Below, in pieces: positions 1 to 9,137 of a DNA stretch of 35,329 nucleotides (position 1 is its first letter; each line of letters starts with the position of its first letter). Made by a program: the position numbers and the translations under genes. Source of the stretch: Candidatus Hadersleviella danica (GTDB lineage Bacteria; Chloroflexota; Anaerolineae; Promineifilales; Promineifilaceae); assembly GCA_016711405.1 (NCBI GenBank), contig JADJSZ010000011.1, positions 1 to 35,329 on the forward strand, written 5' to 3'. Below the pieces are notes generated by a model, which was not told the DNA's origin, searched no databases, and worked only from the letters and a program-made list of their open reading frames with translations.

Positions 1-896
1 CAACCGCCCCATTCCCACGACAAACGCATACGGCATCGCATCGGTGTTGGAACAGAAGCCGACACTGGCCGCTTTTGTCCATCCCAATCAGCCCGGCCCT
101 CGCCTTTGACCTCATCCGCTGAGCCAACAGTTCGATAGCCGCCTCGCAAGCGGCCAAGGGGCACTCATCCCCAACGCCATAAAGTCACACGCCTGCTTGC
201 TAATCACCTCACCTTCATCAGTGATCTGCCGTGCCCCGTGGAGCTAACCGCCCCCGACAAGTTATCCGCATAACCGCCTGAGCCGACGAGTGGACCATCT
301 CCCACACGGCCTGGCATTTGGTTGCGCGTGTTCCGCCCGTGCTGGCCGACGCCAAATCCCCCAAAACTATCTAAAGCCACCGCTCCCACCGTGTCGCCCA
401 ACGAGCCAGACGACAACAGGTCGCTGGGCTGGTATTGCCCCAATTCGCGGATGTATTGATGGCGCACCTGTTCGTCGTCCACGATGAGTTCCTCGGCCGT
501 ACAGCGGGGAACGCCAATCGCATCAGCAAATTTGCTGGCTCCCTTCGGCGACCAAGATGGCGTGAGTTCGGTCCTTTCCATCATCCGCCGTGCCAAACCG
601 ATGGGATAGCGCACCCTGTTCCTACTGGCCGCCACGCACCCAAGGGCGAGGGTGCGGCCGTCCACAATCAAAGCGCATCCATCTCCGACTTGCCTTCGCT
701 GGTCAAGTAACCGCCCACCCCTGCGTCGAGAACGGGCAATCTTCGACGATGCGCAGGGTCGCTTGACAGCGTCTAAGGCACGGCCGCCTGCCGCACAGCA
801 ATGCGCTGCTGCTAACCCGGCCAGTTTTCCCTGCAAGCCGCCATGCAATCTCCACCTCCCCGATGCCAATCCCACAGCCCGCCCCGCCGTGAACAA
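1..896 (-). pseudogene. Isoaspartyl peptidase / plant-type L-asparaginase, frameshifted and cut by the window edge
   Basis: The family is Ntn-hydrolases that cleave themselves before a catalytic Thr and hydrolyse L-asparagine and isoaspartyl dipeptides. The minus strand shows the family's landmarks in order: GGRALDAV near the N-terminus, IVDGRTLALGCVAA, the NRVRYPIGLARRMMERT helix, the self-processing region GDTVGAVALDSFGG (T is the expected nucleophile), and PGRVGDGPLVGSGGYADN followed by a STGHG element. The C-terminal end runs off the left edge. The N-terminal quarter is garbled, so several indels must be present, although one frame stays open over 204-896. The start at 896 is only where the open frame begins; the true start cannot be set. 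Recognition of the family is firm. Whether the gene is broken or the sequence wrong is open. Confidence 0.7.
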
Positions 897-1018
897 TAAC
901 CTCTCCCGTTGGTTGTAGAGAAGTCCTCAGTCGGTCAGATCCATCAGTCTCTCAGTCGGTCAGCATTCATTCCGCAATCCGCATTCCCCATTCCGCAATC
1001 CCCAACTCTCCCAACGAC

Positions 1019-1700
1019 ATGATCCTGCAAACGGCATCAACTTGCCACAGTTCTATCGTGCCACGCAAGCAGAGGGTGGGAGACACGGTTGAGCCGTGCA
1101 TTCTCTGGGCGGATAGGGAGGTCGTTTTCTATCCACCAGCCAATCTGGGCATACATGGAACCCGCCACATGCCTGCTTGTGCCAGCGTGATGGAATGGGC
1201 AGTTGATGCCCCTCGGGCAAAATCTCGCCAATTCTGCCGCTCGACCGCACCGCAATGTAATCCATGACCCGTTTGATGGACAAGCTAACGGCATTTTTCA
1301 TTCCGGCAAATGCGGTAGAGGGAGATGTGTTCGGCAACGTGTTCATAGACGAGCGTTGCTGATTGGGGTGACTCAAACGGGGATGGTGGAAATTGTGCTT
1401 CCATTTTGCGCCACCAACTCATCAACTGGCACAACCGTTCTAGTCTTCCTTAACAACTCTTCTCTTACTCATAGTGCGGTAAAAGGTGGTACCGTTGAGG
1501 TCGGCCGTGTCCGTATTACCAGTAATAGAGATGGCCTCGTACCCTCAAGTTGGATGAGTCCGCCAACAAACGCATTTTGCGGGTGCGCGTCGTTGAGTGC
1601 GGTCGAGTTTGCTGGGATTTTGGACTGGGGATTTTGGATTGTTCGCTGTAAGGCGGCTTGAGTCCTTTTTTTCTCAAAATAGACCATTGTTGATTAACGA
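1019..1700 (-). pseudogene. Degenerate coding remnant, not recognised
   Basis: This gap between the asparaginase and P450 remnants holds no intact gene. Minus-strand fragments in different frames look coding, for example ISITGNTDTADLNGTTFYR around 1470-1535 and YEHVAEHISLYRICRNEKC around 1290-1350, followed by a stretch with MYAQIGWWIENDLP near 1120-1160. They suggest one or two small proteins broken by indels like those in both neighbours. I recognise no family. The region is flanked by repeated words of the type CCGCAATCC/CCAAAATCC (about 970-1010 and 1610-1640), which are common in the intergenic gaps of this window. Confidence 0.25.
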
Positions 1701-1862
1701 ACACACCGGTCAAGTTCACTTGACAAAATCTCGTTACTCGCCGTATTTCAATACACACTTTGGCGACAAATCAGCAGAGTGTCAGTCTAAAGACTGTTAC
1801 GTTGAACTTCATGGCTCCGAATCCAAAATCAAAAACCCAAAATCCCAAGAAGGAAACCTCAC

Positions 1863-3262
1863 ATGCCCACCAATTCCTCAGCTCCGCCCTGTGCCCCCGA
1901 ACAACTTTCTTGAGAAAGCTCTTGTCCCTTGCCCAAGACCCACCCCGCCTTTGCGACCAAATCCACGTCCCACGGGCCGACCTCACCCACTTCATCTTCT
2001 TCGAACCACAAACAACTGTTCCTCTGTCCCGACCTGGCCGCGAAGTGTTGGTCAACCGCCAGCGAATTCTAAATCGTAGCGGTTACGGGATTTTTACGCG
2101 CGTTTTTGAGGATGGCATCTTCGCGGCCGAGAGAAGGGGAGCGCCCACCGCCGCCAGTCGCGCAACCAGTTCAGCCCGCCTTTCACCACAACGCATCGCC
2201 GCCTGGCGACACAATGGTGATTACGCGTCGAGGACATGGTCACCGAGTGGCAGGCGGGCGAAGAACCCGACATCGCTCACGAGATGTACCAACTAATTAC
2301 GCCCGGCGATTGTCGCCAAAACGCCGTTCGATGCGGACAAATCGCGTATGGTGGAAGTGGCGGATAAGGTCGGGCAAGCGATTCATGTCTTGGAAGAAGT
2401 GACCAACCACGACTTTCGCCGCCCCATTCAATGGCGCAATGGCTCCCCACGGCTGATAACCGTGCGCCGCCAAGGAGCCAAAGGGGTACTCGACGCAGAC
2501 GATTCACACCATTGTGGACGAACGCCGCCAACAAGAAACGGCCGACAAAGGCGACCTGCTCTCCATGCTCCTCCCCTTGCCGCGACGACGACGGCAAAGG
2601 CATGGATGACACCAAATTGCGCGACCAACTCGTCACCATTTTTGTGGCGGGCACGAAACCACCCAATGCGCCCAGTTGGACGTGGTACTTGCTCTCCCAA
2701 AACCCCGAGCAGAGGCGAAGCTCCACGCCGAGCTAGACGAGGTGTTGGACGGCAGATTGCCCACCTTGGCCGACTTGCCGAACTTGCCCCTACACCCAAA
2801 TGGTCATCAAAGAAGGGATGCGGCCCATGCACCCGCATGGACGCTGACGGGGCGGACGGCCACGGCACCACAACGCTCGGCGATTACTCCATTCGCCAAG
2901 GGGCAGACTTAATGGTCGCGCCCTATGTCTTGCACCGCAACCCCACCATCTTCCCCGAACCAGAGCGGTTCGACCCCGAACGGTTCACGGCCGAGCGCGA
3001 GAAGGAGCTACCCCGCTACGCCTACATTCCCTTTGGCGCAGGCCCACGCGTGTGCATTGGCAACAGCTTTGCGATGATGGAAGCACAGTTGATTATCGCC
3101 ACAGTGGCACAACGGTTCCGCTTGCGCCTCGCGGCCGACCAGCGGGTGGAGATGAATGCCCAAATTACGCTCTCGCCGCTGGATGGATTGCGGATGGTGG
3201 TGGAGGAACGGGCGCGAAATAGCCAACGACAACCCCATCTAACGGCCGAATTAGCCTATTAA
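1863..3262 (+). pseudogene. Cytochrome P450, multiply frameshifted
   Basis: P450s are haem monooxygenases. The full length of a typical bacterial P450 (about 460 residues) can be pieced together by switching frames. Visible parts are an N-terminal segment with VLVNRQRILNRSGYGIFTRV (about 2045-2100), EMYQL and VEVADKVGQAIHVLEEVTNH (2282-2410), DKGDLLSMLL (2550-2570), and the I-helix at about 2640-2665, which reads AGHETT once one base is restored. The K-helix EGMR (ExxR) lies near 2814 and the PERFDPERF segment near 2960. The haem-binding loop FGAGPRVCIG is at about 3030-3060, where C is the iron ligand. The last 130 codons are clean, while the earlier part shifts frame roughly every 50-150 bases. 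The start ATG at 1863 is a guess from length. No ferredoxin partner is adjacent and the substrate cannot be told. Confidence 0.85.
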
Positions 3263-3268
3263 AGCATT

Positions 3269-3353
3269 GTGAAAGGTAAAAAGTGAAAGGTAAAAGGTGG
3301 AAGTGCCCTTGCACACACCTTTCACTTTCTCCTGGAAGGGGGACTTTTCACTG
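3269..3353. repeat. Intergenic inverted repeat built from GTGAAAGG-type words
   Basis: The left arm repeats GTGAAAGGTAAAA words. The right arm contains CACCTTTCACTTT and ACTTTTCACTG, roughly complementary to the left. It lies between the 3' ends of the P450 (+) and the C11 protease (-), so it could act as a bidirectional terminator hairpin. Very similar words recur at 20104-20180. Confidence 0.55.
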
Positions 3354-3389
3354 CGGTTTTCTCAGGCTGGCCTTCCAGGCCTAATCCCC

Positions 3390-6194
3390 CTAGTTGTGCA
3401 CGGCCGCGCTGAATAACGGCTCGGAAGAGACGGCCGAACACCCCTCCCCGTAAACAGCCGCAGGAGCCTCCATCCAAGCCACCACCTGCTGGCCATTCTG
3501 TTCCGTGGCCAACACCATCCCCCACACCTCCTGATTATTGCCATCGCGGTAGCTAAAATCTTGGCGGAGCCACAGTTGATTGGCCAACGCATAACGGCCG
3601 AGCCTGCCCGGCACATAATTGGCCACCCCTTGGCTGGCCACCTGTGCCCAGTGCGCGACAGTTTCGTTTAACGGCCGCGTGCCGAGCGGCTCCGTGCGGA
3701 AAGCGGCGAAGATACGCGCATCTTGGGCGGCCGTTAGCCGTTGCCAATCGCCGCTGACCGCCTCATAGCGGAAGTCGGCCGGGCGGGGGAGGCTGAACGA
3801 GCCGAGTTGAGTGACTTGGCCCCAATGGCCGGGGAACAACCCCTCGGCCGAAACGGGGCGGAACTGCCAACTGCTGGCCAATTGCTCGACGAAGGCGAGG
3901 GTCGCCGCTTCCTCGGCCGTGGCCATCCACATCAATGACAAAACCCACATTGCCACGGACGAAGGTGAGCAAAATACCCGTGCGCTCCCCATCAGAACCT
4001 GTGTAGTTGTAGGCGGTGCGCAAGCGCCGTAGTTGGTGATGACCAACTCGTCTTCATAGAGAACCGTGACCCCGCCGAAGAGGGTGAGCGCCTGTCGTTT
4101 AAGGTCGGCGGGGCTGGTGCTGACGAGGTTGGGGTAGAGGGTGACTTGCAATCGGGTTGTGCCGCTGAGGTTGGTCGTACAAGAGGGTGTCGCGGTAGGT
4201 GGGGCGATACCAATCGGCGGGATAATTGAATTGGTAGCCCAGATAAGGGTCTAAGTAGGCGATGGTATCGTGCAATTGCTCGTCATTATCAACCAACAGG
4301 TCGGCGTGGCTTCGCCCATCTGCCCCGCCCGATTGCTGGCTTGGAAACCCAGCACATAATCGCCACTGGGGAGCGGTTGCCAGCTAAAGGAGCTGACCAG
4401 CGGCATCGAAGGGGACGGGTCGCCCGAACGTTGGCTAAGGAGGCCATTGCTCGCCCAAAAGAGTTGAACGGGCGAACGCATCCCCATTTTGGGGGCAAGG
4501 GGCAAGGATACGAGGTATCAATCGTTAAATTAGCCACAATAGGCGGGGAACCATCGGCAGAGAAGAATTGACCCGCGACCGTGCGCAGGGTAGACGTGTA
4601 ACCGTAGCTCGGCCACAGCACAACGAACGAACCAGCGTCGCCATCGCCCAAAAAGGGAGCGCGGCTTTGCCAAACATAGAAGTCCTCGTGCAAACCATCG
4701 CGCCATGTGTAGAGGCGTTCGCCGCTGGGCAAGTAATTAGGCTCGGGGATGAGCGGGTCATAGGTGAAGAGGCGACGGCCGCTGTCCGTCTCCTGCCCCA
4801 CCAGCAAAACCACCTCTTCGATATCGCGCCCTGTCAGTTGGAAACGGAGCAAGGCGGGTTGTTGGGTGCTGGTGGTCAGCGTGTTGGTGGTGGTGATGGC
4901 GATTTGGGGGGCGGAGGAGTCGGCCGAACCCAACAAATGGTACGCTTTGAGGAAGCCATCCCATGCAGGCAGGGGGGATTGCAGGGCATAATTGCCATCG
5001 TACTGCGCGGCCGTGTGCGGAAAGTAAAGGCTAAGACCCGACGACTGGGGCAAACCAAGGCCGTGGTGGTGGGCGAGAACGGCCGTGGCCACGCTCTGGC
5101 GCAACGCCTCGGCCGTGCCTTGCACCGCCTCATCCAAGCTCCTGCTGGCCAAGATTTGGGCGAAGTGGGCCACATCAACAAGGGCGTATTGCTCCGCCTC
5201 ACGGCCGTAAGCCCGCGCATACGCCTCTGCGCCGCTTCGCGCTGTGCCCAAGCTGGCCGCATGGAAGGGCAACTCCTCGTTTAATTGGCTGGTTAAGTTG
5301 CTGAGGTGGTTGGTGACGGCCGTTAAAGCGGCCAAGTCCACGGCCGTGAGGGTGGTGAACGCATCGGGCTGGGTGCGGGTGTAATAATCGCCAAAGTGGC
5401 CGACGATAATTTGGCTGAATTGCGCCGCATTTACAGCGGGTTGGCTGGCCAATTGGTTTAAGATGGCCGTATAGGGCCAGCCGCGCCCCGGCGTTAGCTC
5501 GGCCGAGGCGACCCCCGACGCGGGCGTAGGGCGCAATGGCGGTGAATAGTTCCAATTGACCCATCAAGCAGGCATCAAAGCCGATTAAGGCCAAGTCGGC
5601 CGAGGCCAAAGCCAACCCTTCTTGCAATTCCAGCAGGTCTAAATAGTCGCTGGCGCTGTCATCATAGGCGATGCCCTGCCATGCACGGCCGTGGTTCCAC
5701 ACCACAAGAGCAGTTTGGTTGGCGGATAAGTCAATTGCCCCAACGAATAAATCGGCCAAGGTTTCAGGGTCGCCCATGTTGGCCTCGCCCAAGTTGGCCA
5801 CGGGGGTGGTAAAAGCTTGCAAATCTTTGTCGGGGGTGATGAGGTAACGGCGGTGTCGCTCCATTCCGCATCAAAGGGCGGTCTAACTGAACCACCACCT
5901 GCATCGGGGCTGTTGAGCGCGGCTTCCATCTCGTTCAGGTTCAACAAAGCGGCGCGGTCCGTTATTATCGGCCGCCATGTACACCAAAACAGTCCACGCG
6001 GGCAAAGTGGGGTCGGCCGTGGCTGCATCTCGTGGCACAAACGCTGTGGGGCGGGGAAAAGGCGTGGGGGTATTGGGCAATGTGACCGTGGCGGCAAGGG
6101 TTGGCGTGGGGATGGGGGTGGATGCGGCCGTGTTCGGCCGTAAGTTGCACGCCACCATGAAGAACGAGAGGAGAAGAAGGGGGAAGTAGCGCAT
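3390..6194 (-). pseudogene. Clostripain-like (peptidase C11) lipoprotein, multiply frameshifted
   Basis: C11 peptidases are Cys/His proteases that usually cleave after basic residues. The N-terminus MRYFPLLLLSFFMVAC is a lipoprotein-type signal with a Cys at the expected lipobox position, followed by a Pro/Thr-rich linker. The protease core shows VLVYMAADNN (about 5960-5995), VVWNHGRAWQG with the catalytic His (about 5685) and IGFDACLMG with the catalytic Cys (about 5570). A long conserved helical part follows (5530-4950), then a beta-rich region with QPLPSGDYVLGFQASNRAG (about 4330-4400) and an uncharacterised C-terminal domain with DPYLGYQFNYPADWYRP (about 4200-4250). Seven or more frame changes are needed, near 5950, 5865, 5535, 4500, 4295, 4165 and 3950-4020. 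Restored, it would be about 935 residues, on the outer face of the membrane. Only the family call is firm. Confidence 0.85.
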
Positions 6195-6295
6195 GGAATT
6201 GTGAATTGTGAGTTTGGAATGGTTAATTGTGAATGATAAATCGCATTACCCACAACGTCTCATGTATGGTGGGGCATGCCGAATACCCGCTTATT

Positions 6296-6389
6296 TGTCA
6301 TTCCGAACAAAGTGAGGAATCCCTAGAGCACCTCATTGCTCTTGAGTTGGCATACGTTTTAGGGATTCTTCGCTCTGCTTAGAATGACA
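6296..6389. repeat. Imperfect palindromic element (TGTCATTC ... GAATGACA ends)
   Basis: An inverted repeat of about 30 bp per arm: TGTCATTCCGAACAAAGTG, then AGGAATCCCTA on the left, against TAGGGATTCTTCGCTCTGC, then TTAGAATGACA on the right, with a central spacer of about 30 bp. From memory, elements with such ends occur dispersed in many environmental bacterial genomes and behave like small non-coding MITEs. It sits just upstream of the C11 gene start. Confidence 0.6.
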
Positions 6390-6610
6390 TTATGGCCATC
6401 ACATCATTGTAGGGGTGGGGGGCACGGCCGATACGCCAACGAAAACCATAAAACAACCTCAGCCGTGCCACTCACCCTTTCGTTACCCCCAATCAACGCC
6501 CTGCACGGGTAACATCTGGGGTAGGGCGGGCGGAACAAAAGCCATAAATTTTGCATCACATCCCTCCCGCCCAGCCCCACCCGACCAACGTAACGGTAAA
6601 GGGCATTGAA

Positions 6611-7080
6611 AAATAACAAAACGAGTGGGGGAAATGACAAAATGAGTGGGGGAAATAACAAAATGAGTGGGGGAAATAACAAAATGAGTGGGGGAAATGA
6701 CAAAATGAGTGGGGAAAATGACAAAACGAGTGAGGGAAACGACAAAATGAGTGGAGAAAACGATAAAATGAGTGGGAGAAACGACAAAATGAGTGGGGGA
6801 AATGACAAAACGAGTGGGGGAAACGACAAAACGAGTAGGGGAAACAACAAAACGAGTAGGGGAAACGACAAACATCGGGGAACGGCAAAAAAAGCGGGGA
6901 ACGGCATAAAAGCATCGGGGAACGGCATAAAAGCATCGGGGAACGGCATAAAAGCATCGGGGAACGGCTCAAAAGCATCGGGGAACGACGCAAAAGCATC
7001 GGGGAACGACGCAAAAGCGTCGGGGAACGACGCATACAAGCATCGGGGAACGGCATATAAGCATCGGGGAATGGCACAAT
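6611..7080. repeat. 21-bp tandem repeat array (about 22 copies, two subtypes)
   Basis: Twelve copies of a unit with core GAGTGGGGGAAATGACAAAA follow each other with GAGT(G/A) at 6623, 6644, 6665 and so on to 6854, exactly 21 bp apart without a single indel. About ten copies of a related unit with core CATCGGGGAACGGCATAAAA follow to about 7075, with only two or three 2-bp slips. The unit lacks stop codons in several frames, so long low-complexity ORFs appear on both strands. I regard these as by-products, because there is no ribosome binding site and no ATG start on the plus strand. The array fills the gap between the 3' end of the gene at 7094 and the start of the C11 gene. About 200 bp between the palindromic element and the array hold nothing I recognise. 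Confidence 0.9.
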
Positions 7081-7093
7081 GCCGCCCTGCGCT

Positions 7094-7996
7094 CTAATTT
7101 TTATGAGTGTCAACCGTGGGGCGCAGGTCTAATTCCGCAATCATCTGCCGCAATTCGGGGTGGGTCAGCGGTCGGCCGAGGCCAGCCACGGCCGTTAAGG
7201 CCGCCTCCAGCATATTCGTCCCAAACGAACGCCCTTCCAGCACAGGGGTCGTCGTCACAATCGCTTTCACCCCTCGTTCCCAGAAAAGAGCGCGGTCGGC
7301 GGCCGTGGTTGTATTGGTCACAATCACTTTCCCCTCCAAGTTGGGCGGCATATGCCGCTTAATGTACAAGCAATCCCCCGCAATCACCGTGGCCCACGCG
7401 TACCACGCCCCAAATTTGGGCACAATCTGCTCCTGTTTCGCCCCCGTCGGGTATATCACGCTGATGGGCAACCGCCCCACGACGGGCATCAGCCATTTGG
7501 CCATGCCTTTCAGCCCCGCCAAGGTGCGAATGGGCAACGGCAAGCCGAGGCCAAAGCCTAAATCACCGCAAATTGCTTCGTAACCACTTTCAAAAAAGGA
7601 TTGGGCCATCCCGTAACGGTCGAGTGCGGCCGTGAGCAACACTTTCCCCGTCTTATACTCCTCTCCCAAAGCGGCCGTTAACGCCGCCACCACCCCTTTC
7701 TCCAACGTATGCTTCAAGCCCCCCCCGTCTACCACGGGCGTATGCCGCACATTTTGGATGAGTTTGTGCGCGGCAACGAGTGGATACCGTATTTCGTCGG
7801 TTCCCACCCATAAATCCACGCCGCCCACCCCCAAAGCATCCACACGGCCGTCCAACTCCTCAAACCGCGCCCGCGCCCGCGCCATGTTCCCTTCTATCCC
7901 CTCCCGCCGCAACCGCACCACCTCGCCCCACAGCGTCAGCTCCGCCTCCTTATCCCGCTGGCTACTGCCAAGGCTGATGCTAACGGCGGTTTTCAT
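7094..7996 (-). CDS. Conserved protein of the type often annotated 'quinate 5-dehydrogenase'
   Basis: An intact 300-residue protein starting MKTAVSISLGSSQRDKE. Conserved-looking segments are ALGVGGVDLWVG, TPVVDGGGLKHTLEKGV, VVGRLPISVIYPTGAKQ and VIVTNTTTAADRALFWERGVK. From memory, proteins with this opening and the VVDGGGLK segment occur in Chloroflexota and Thermus-like bacteria and carry the automatic label quinate 5-dehydrogenase. I cannot see evidence for that activity, so the reaction should be taken as unknown. The C-terminal part (VTNTTTAADRALFWERGVKAIVTTTP) looks Rossmann-like. It lies 64 bp downstream of nadE on the same strand and could be co-transcribed. No Shine-Dalgarno sequence is evident. 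The stop falls at the edge of the 21-bp array. Confidence 0.75.
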   Translation of the reverse strand: MKTAVSISLGSSQRDKEAELTLWGEVVRLRREGIEGNMARARARFEELDGRVDALGVGGVDLWVGTDEIRYPLVAAHKLIQNVRHTPVVDGGGLKHTLEKGVVAALTAALGEEYKTGKVLLTAALDRYGMAQSFFESGYEAICGDLGFGLGLPLPIRTLAGLKGMAKWLMPVVGRLPISVIYPTGAKQEQIVPKFGAWYAWATVIAGDCLYIKRHMPPNLEGKVIVTNTTTAADRALFWERGVKAIVTTTPVLEGRSFGTNMLEAALTAVAGLGRPLTHPELRQMIAELDLRPTVDTHKN

Positions 7997-8060
7997 AAAT
8001 CAATGAGCAATGAATAATGAGCAATGAATAAAGGTAGTTGGTCAAGGTGAATGTCAACAG

Positions 8061-8945
8061 CTAATAAAACAAGGACATGACCAGACTAACCCCCGAATCC
8101 CGCAAATACCGAAAGTCATGGCTGATGGAACGGCCGCTGAGCTTGGGAATGACGGGCAGGGTTCGTTTGTAGTGGGAAAGGCGCACCATGCGGGCGATGC
8201 GCTCCACCAAAGTGGGGTCTTGCCCCGCCGCCACCGCCTCCTCGGGCGAGTAACGCTCGTCTACCAACAAGTAAAGCAAGCCATCCGCTTGTTCATAGGT
8301 GAAGCCGAAGTCGCTTTCGTCGGTCTGGTCTGGCAAAAGGTCGGCCGAGGGCGCTTTGTCAATGATGGGTTGCGGCACACCCAACGCCCGCGCCAGTTGG
8401 CGCACCTGCGTCTTGTATAAATCGCCAATGGGGTTCACGGCCGAGGCCAAATCACCAAAAATAGTGCCATAACCCAGCAAAAGTTCCGTCTTGTTGCTCG
8501 TCCCCAGCACCAATGCCTTGTCCCGCATAGACCTGTCGTAAACTGTAATCATCCGCATCCGTGCCATCACGTTCCCCAGCCTGTGGGCGCTCACTTGGGG
8601 CGATACGGCCGTGAACGCATCTACCATACCCGTGATTTCCACCGTCTCATGCGCCAAATTTAGTTCTTCAATGATGAGTTGCGCGTCTGCTAAACTGGCG
8701 GCCGACGAACTTTTATAGGGCATCCGAATCACTTGCACGTTCTGCGCCCCTAAAGCACGCACCGCCAAGTAACAAGAGACGGCCGAATCGATTCCCCCCG
8801 ACAAACCCATCACCACCCGCTCGAACCCCACCTTGCGTACCTCGTTCTTGATAAATTCGGCCAAGACGTGCATCACGACTTCCGCGTCTATGGCCAAGGC
8901 GCGGGAGATGGGCAAAGCGGGGGGAGGGGCGATAAGGGGTAACAT
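8061..8945 (-). CDS. nadE: NH3-dependent NAD+ synthetase
   Basis: This cytosolic enzyme makes the last step of NAD+ synthesis: it activates nicotinic acid adenine dinucleotide with ATP and amidates it with ammonia. The 294-residue length fits the ammonia-dependent form, as no glutaminase domain is fused. The PP-loop VMGLSGGIDSAVSC (about residues 43-56) binds ATP pyrophosphate. TSNKTELLLGYGTIFGD and DLYKTQVRQLARALG are typical family segments, as is PSADLLPDQTDESDFGF, which contacts the substrate. The C-terminus has HYKRTLPVIPKLSGRSISHDFRY. The gene is intact. The ATG at 8945 has no clear Shine-Dalgarno sequence, as with several genes here. It lies between the conserved protein downstream and sppA upstream, all on the minus strand with gaps of 64 and 192 bp. 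Confidence 0.95.
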   Translation of the reverse strand: MLPLIAPPPALPISRALAIDAEVVMHVLAEFIKNEVRKVGFERVVMGLSGGIDSAVSCYLAVRALGAQNVQVIRMPYKSSSAASLADAQLIIEELNLAHETVEITGMVDAFTAVSPQVSAHRLGNVMARMRMITVYDRSMRDKALVLGTSNKTELLLGYGTIFGDLASAVNPIGDLYKTQVRQLARALGVPQPIIDKAPSADLLPDQTDESDFGFTYEQADGLLYLLVDERYSPEEAVAAGQDPTLVERIARMVRLSHYKRTLPVIPKLSGRSISHDFRYLRDSGVSLVMSLFY

Positions 8946-9032
8946 GGGGTTATTTGTTATTCGTTACTGGTTACTTGTGATTGGTTAGGGGTTATTGTGT
9001 TATCTGTGTGTTTCATGTCGGTTTAGGCAGGC

Positions 9033-9109
9033 CGTAGGGGCAACCCTTGTGGTTGCCCTAAATGTTGGTTTAACCGAGATTTGGGGTAGGCACAAGGCCT
9101 ACCCCTACA
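9033..9109. repeat. Dispersed GTAGGGGC-ended element (double hairpin)
   Basis: The ends are CGTAGGGGC and CCCCTACAA, an outer inverted repeat. Inside are two perfect hairpins: GGGCAACC/GGTTGCCC and GGGGTAGGC/GCCTACCCC. It lies between sppA and nadE, both minus. Related elements with GTAGGGGC ends are at 17395-17476 and 18050-18126. Confidence 0.65.
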
Positions 9110-9137
9110 AAATTACGCCCCCGGTTCTCATTGTTCA

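Noticed and set aside
6606..7097. Low-complexity reading frames on both strands of the 21-bp array (up to 211 residues)
   Set aside because: They follow from a stop-free unit with a period divisible by three. No ribosome binding site or conserved start is seen, and the plus frame begins with TTG.
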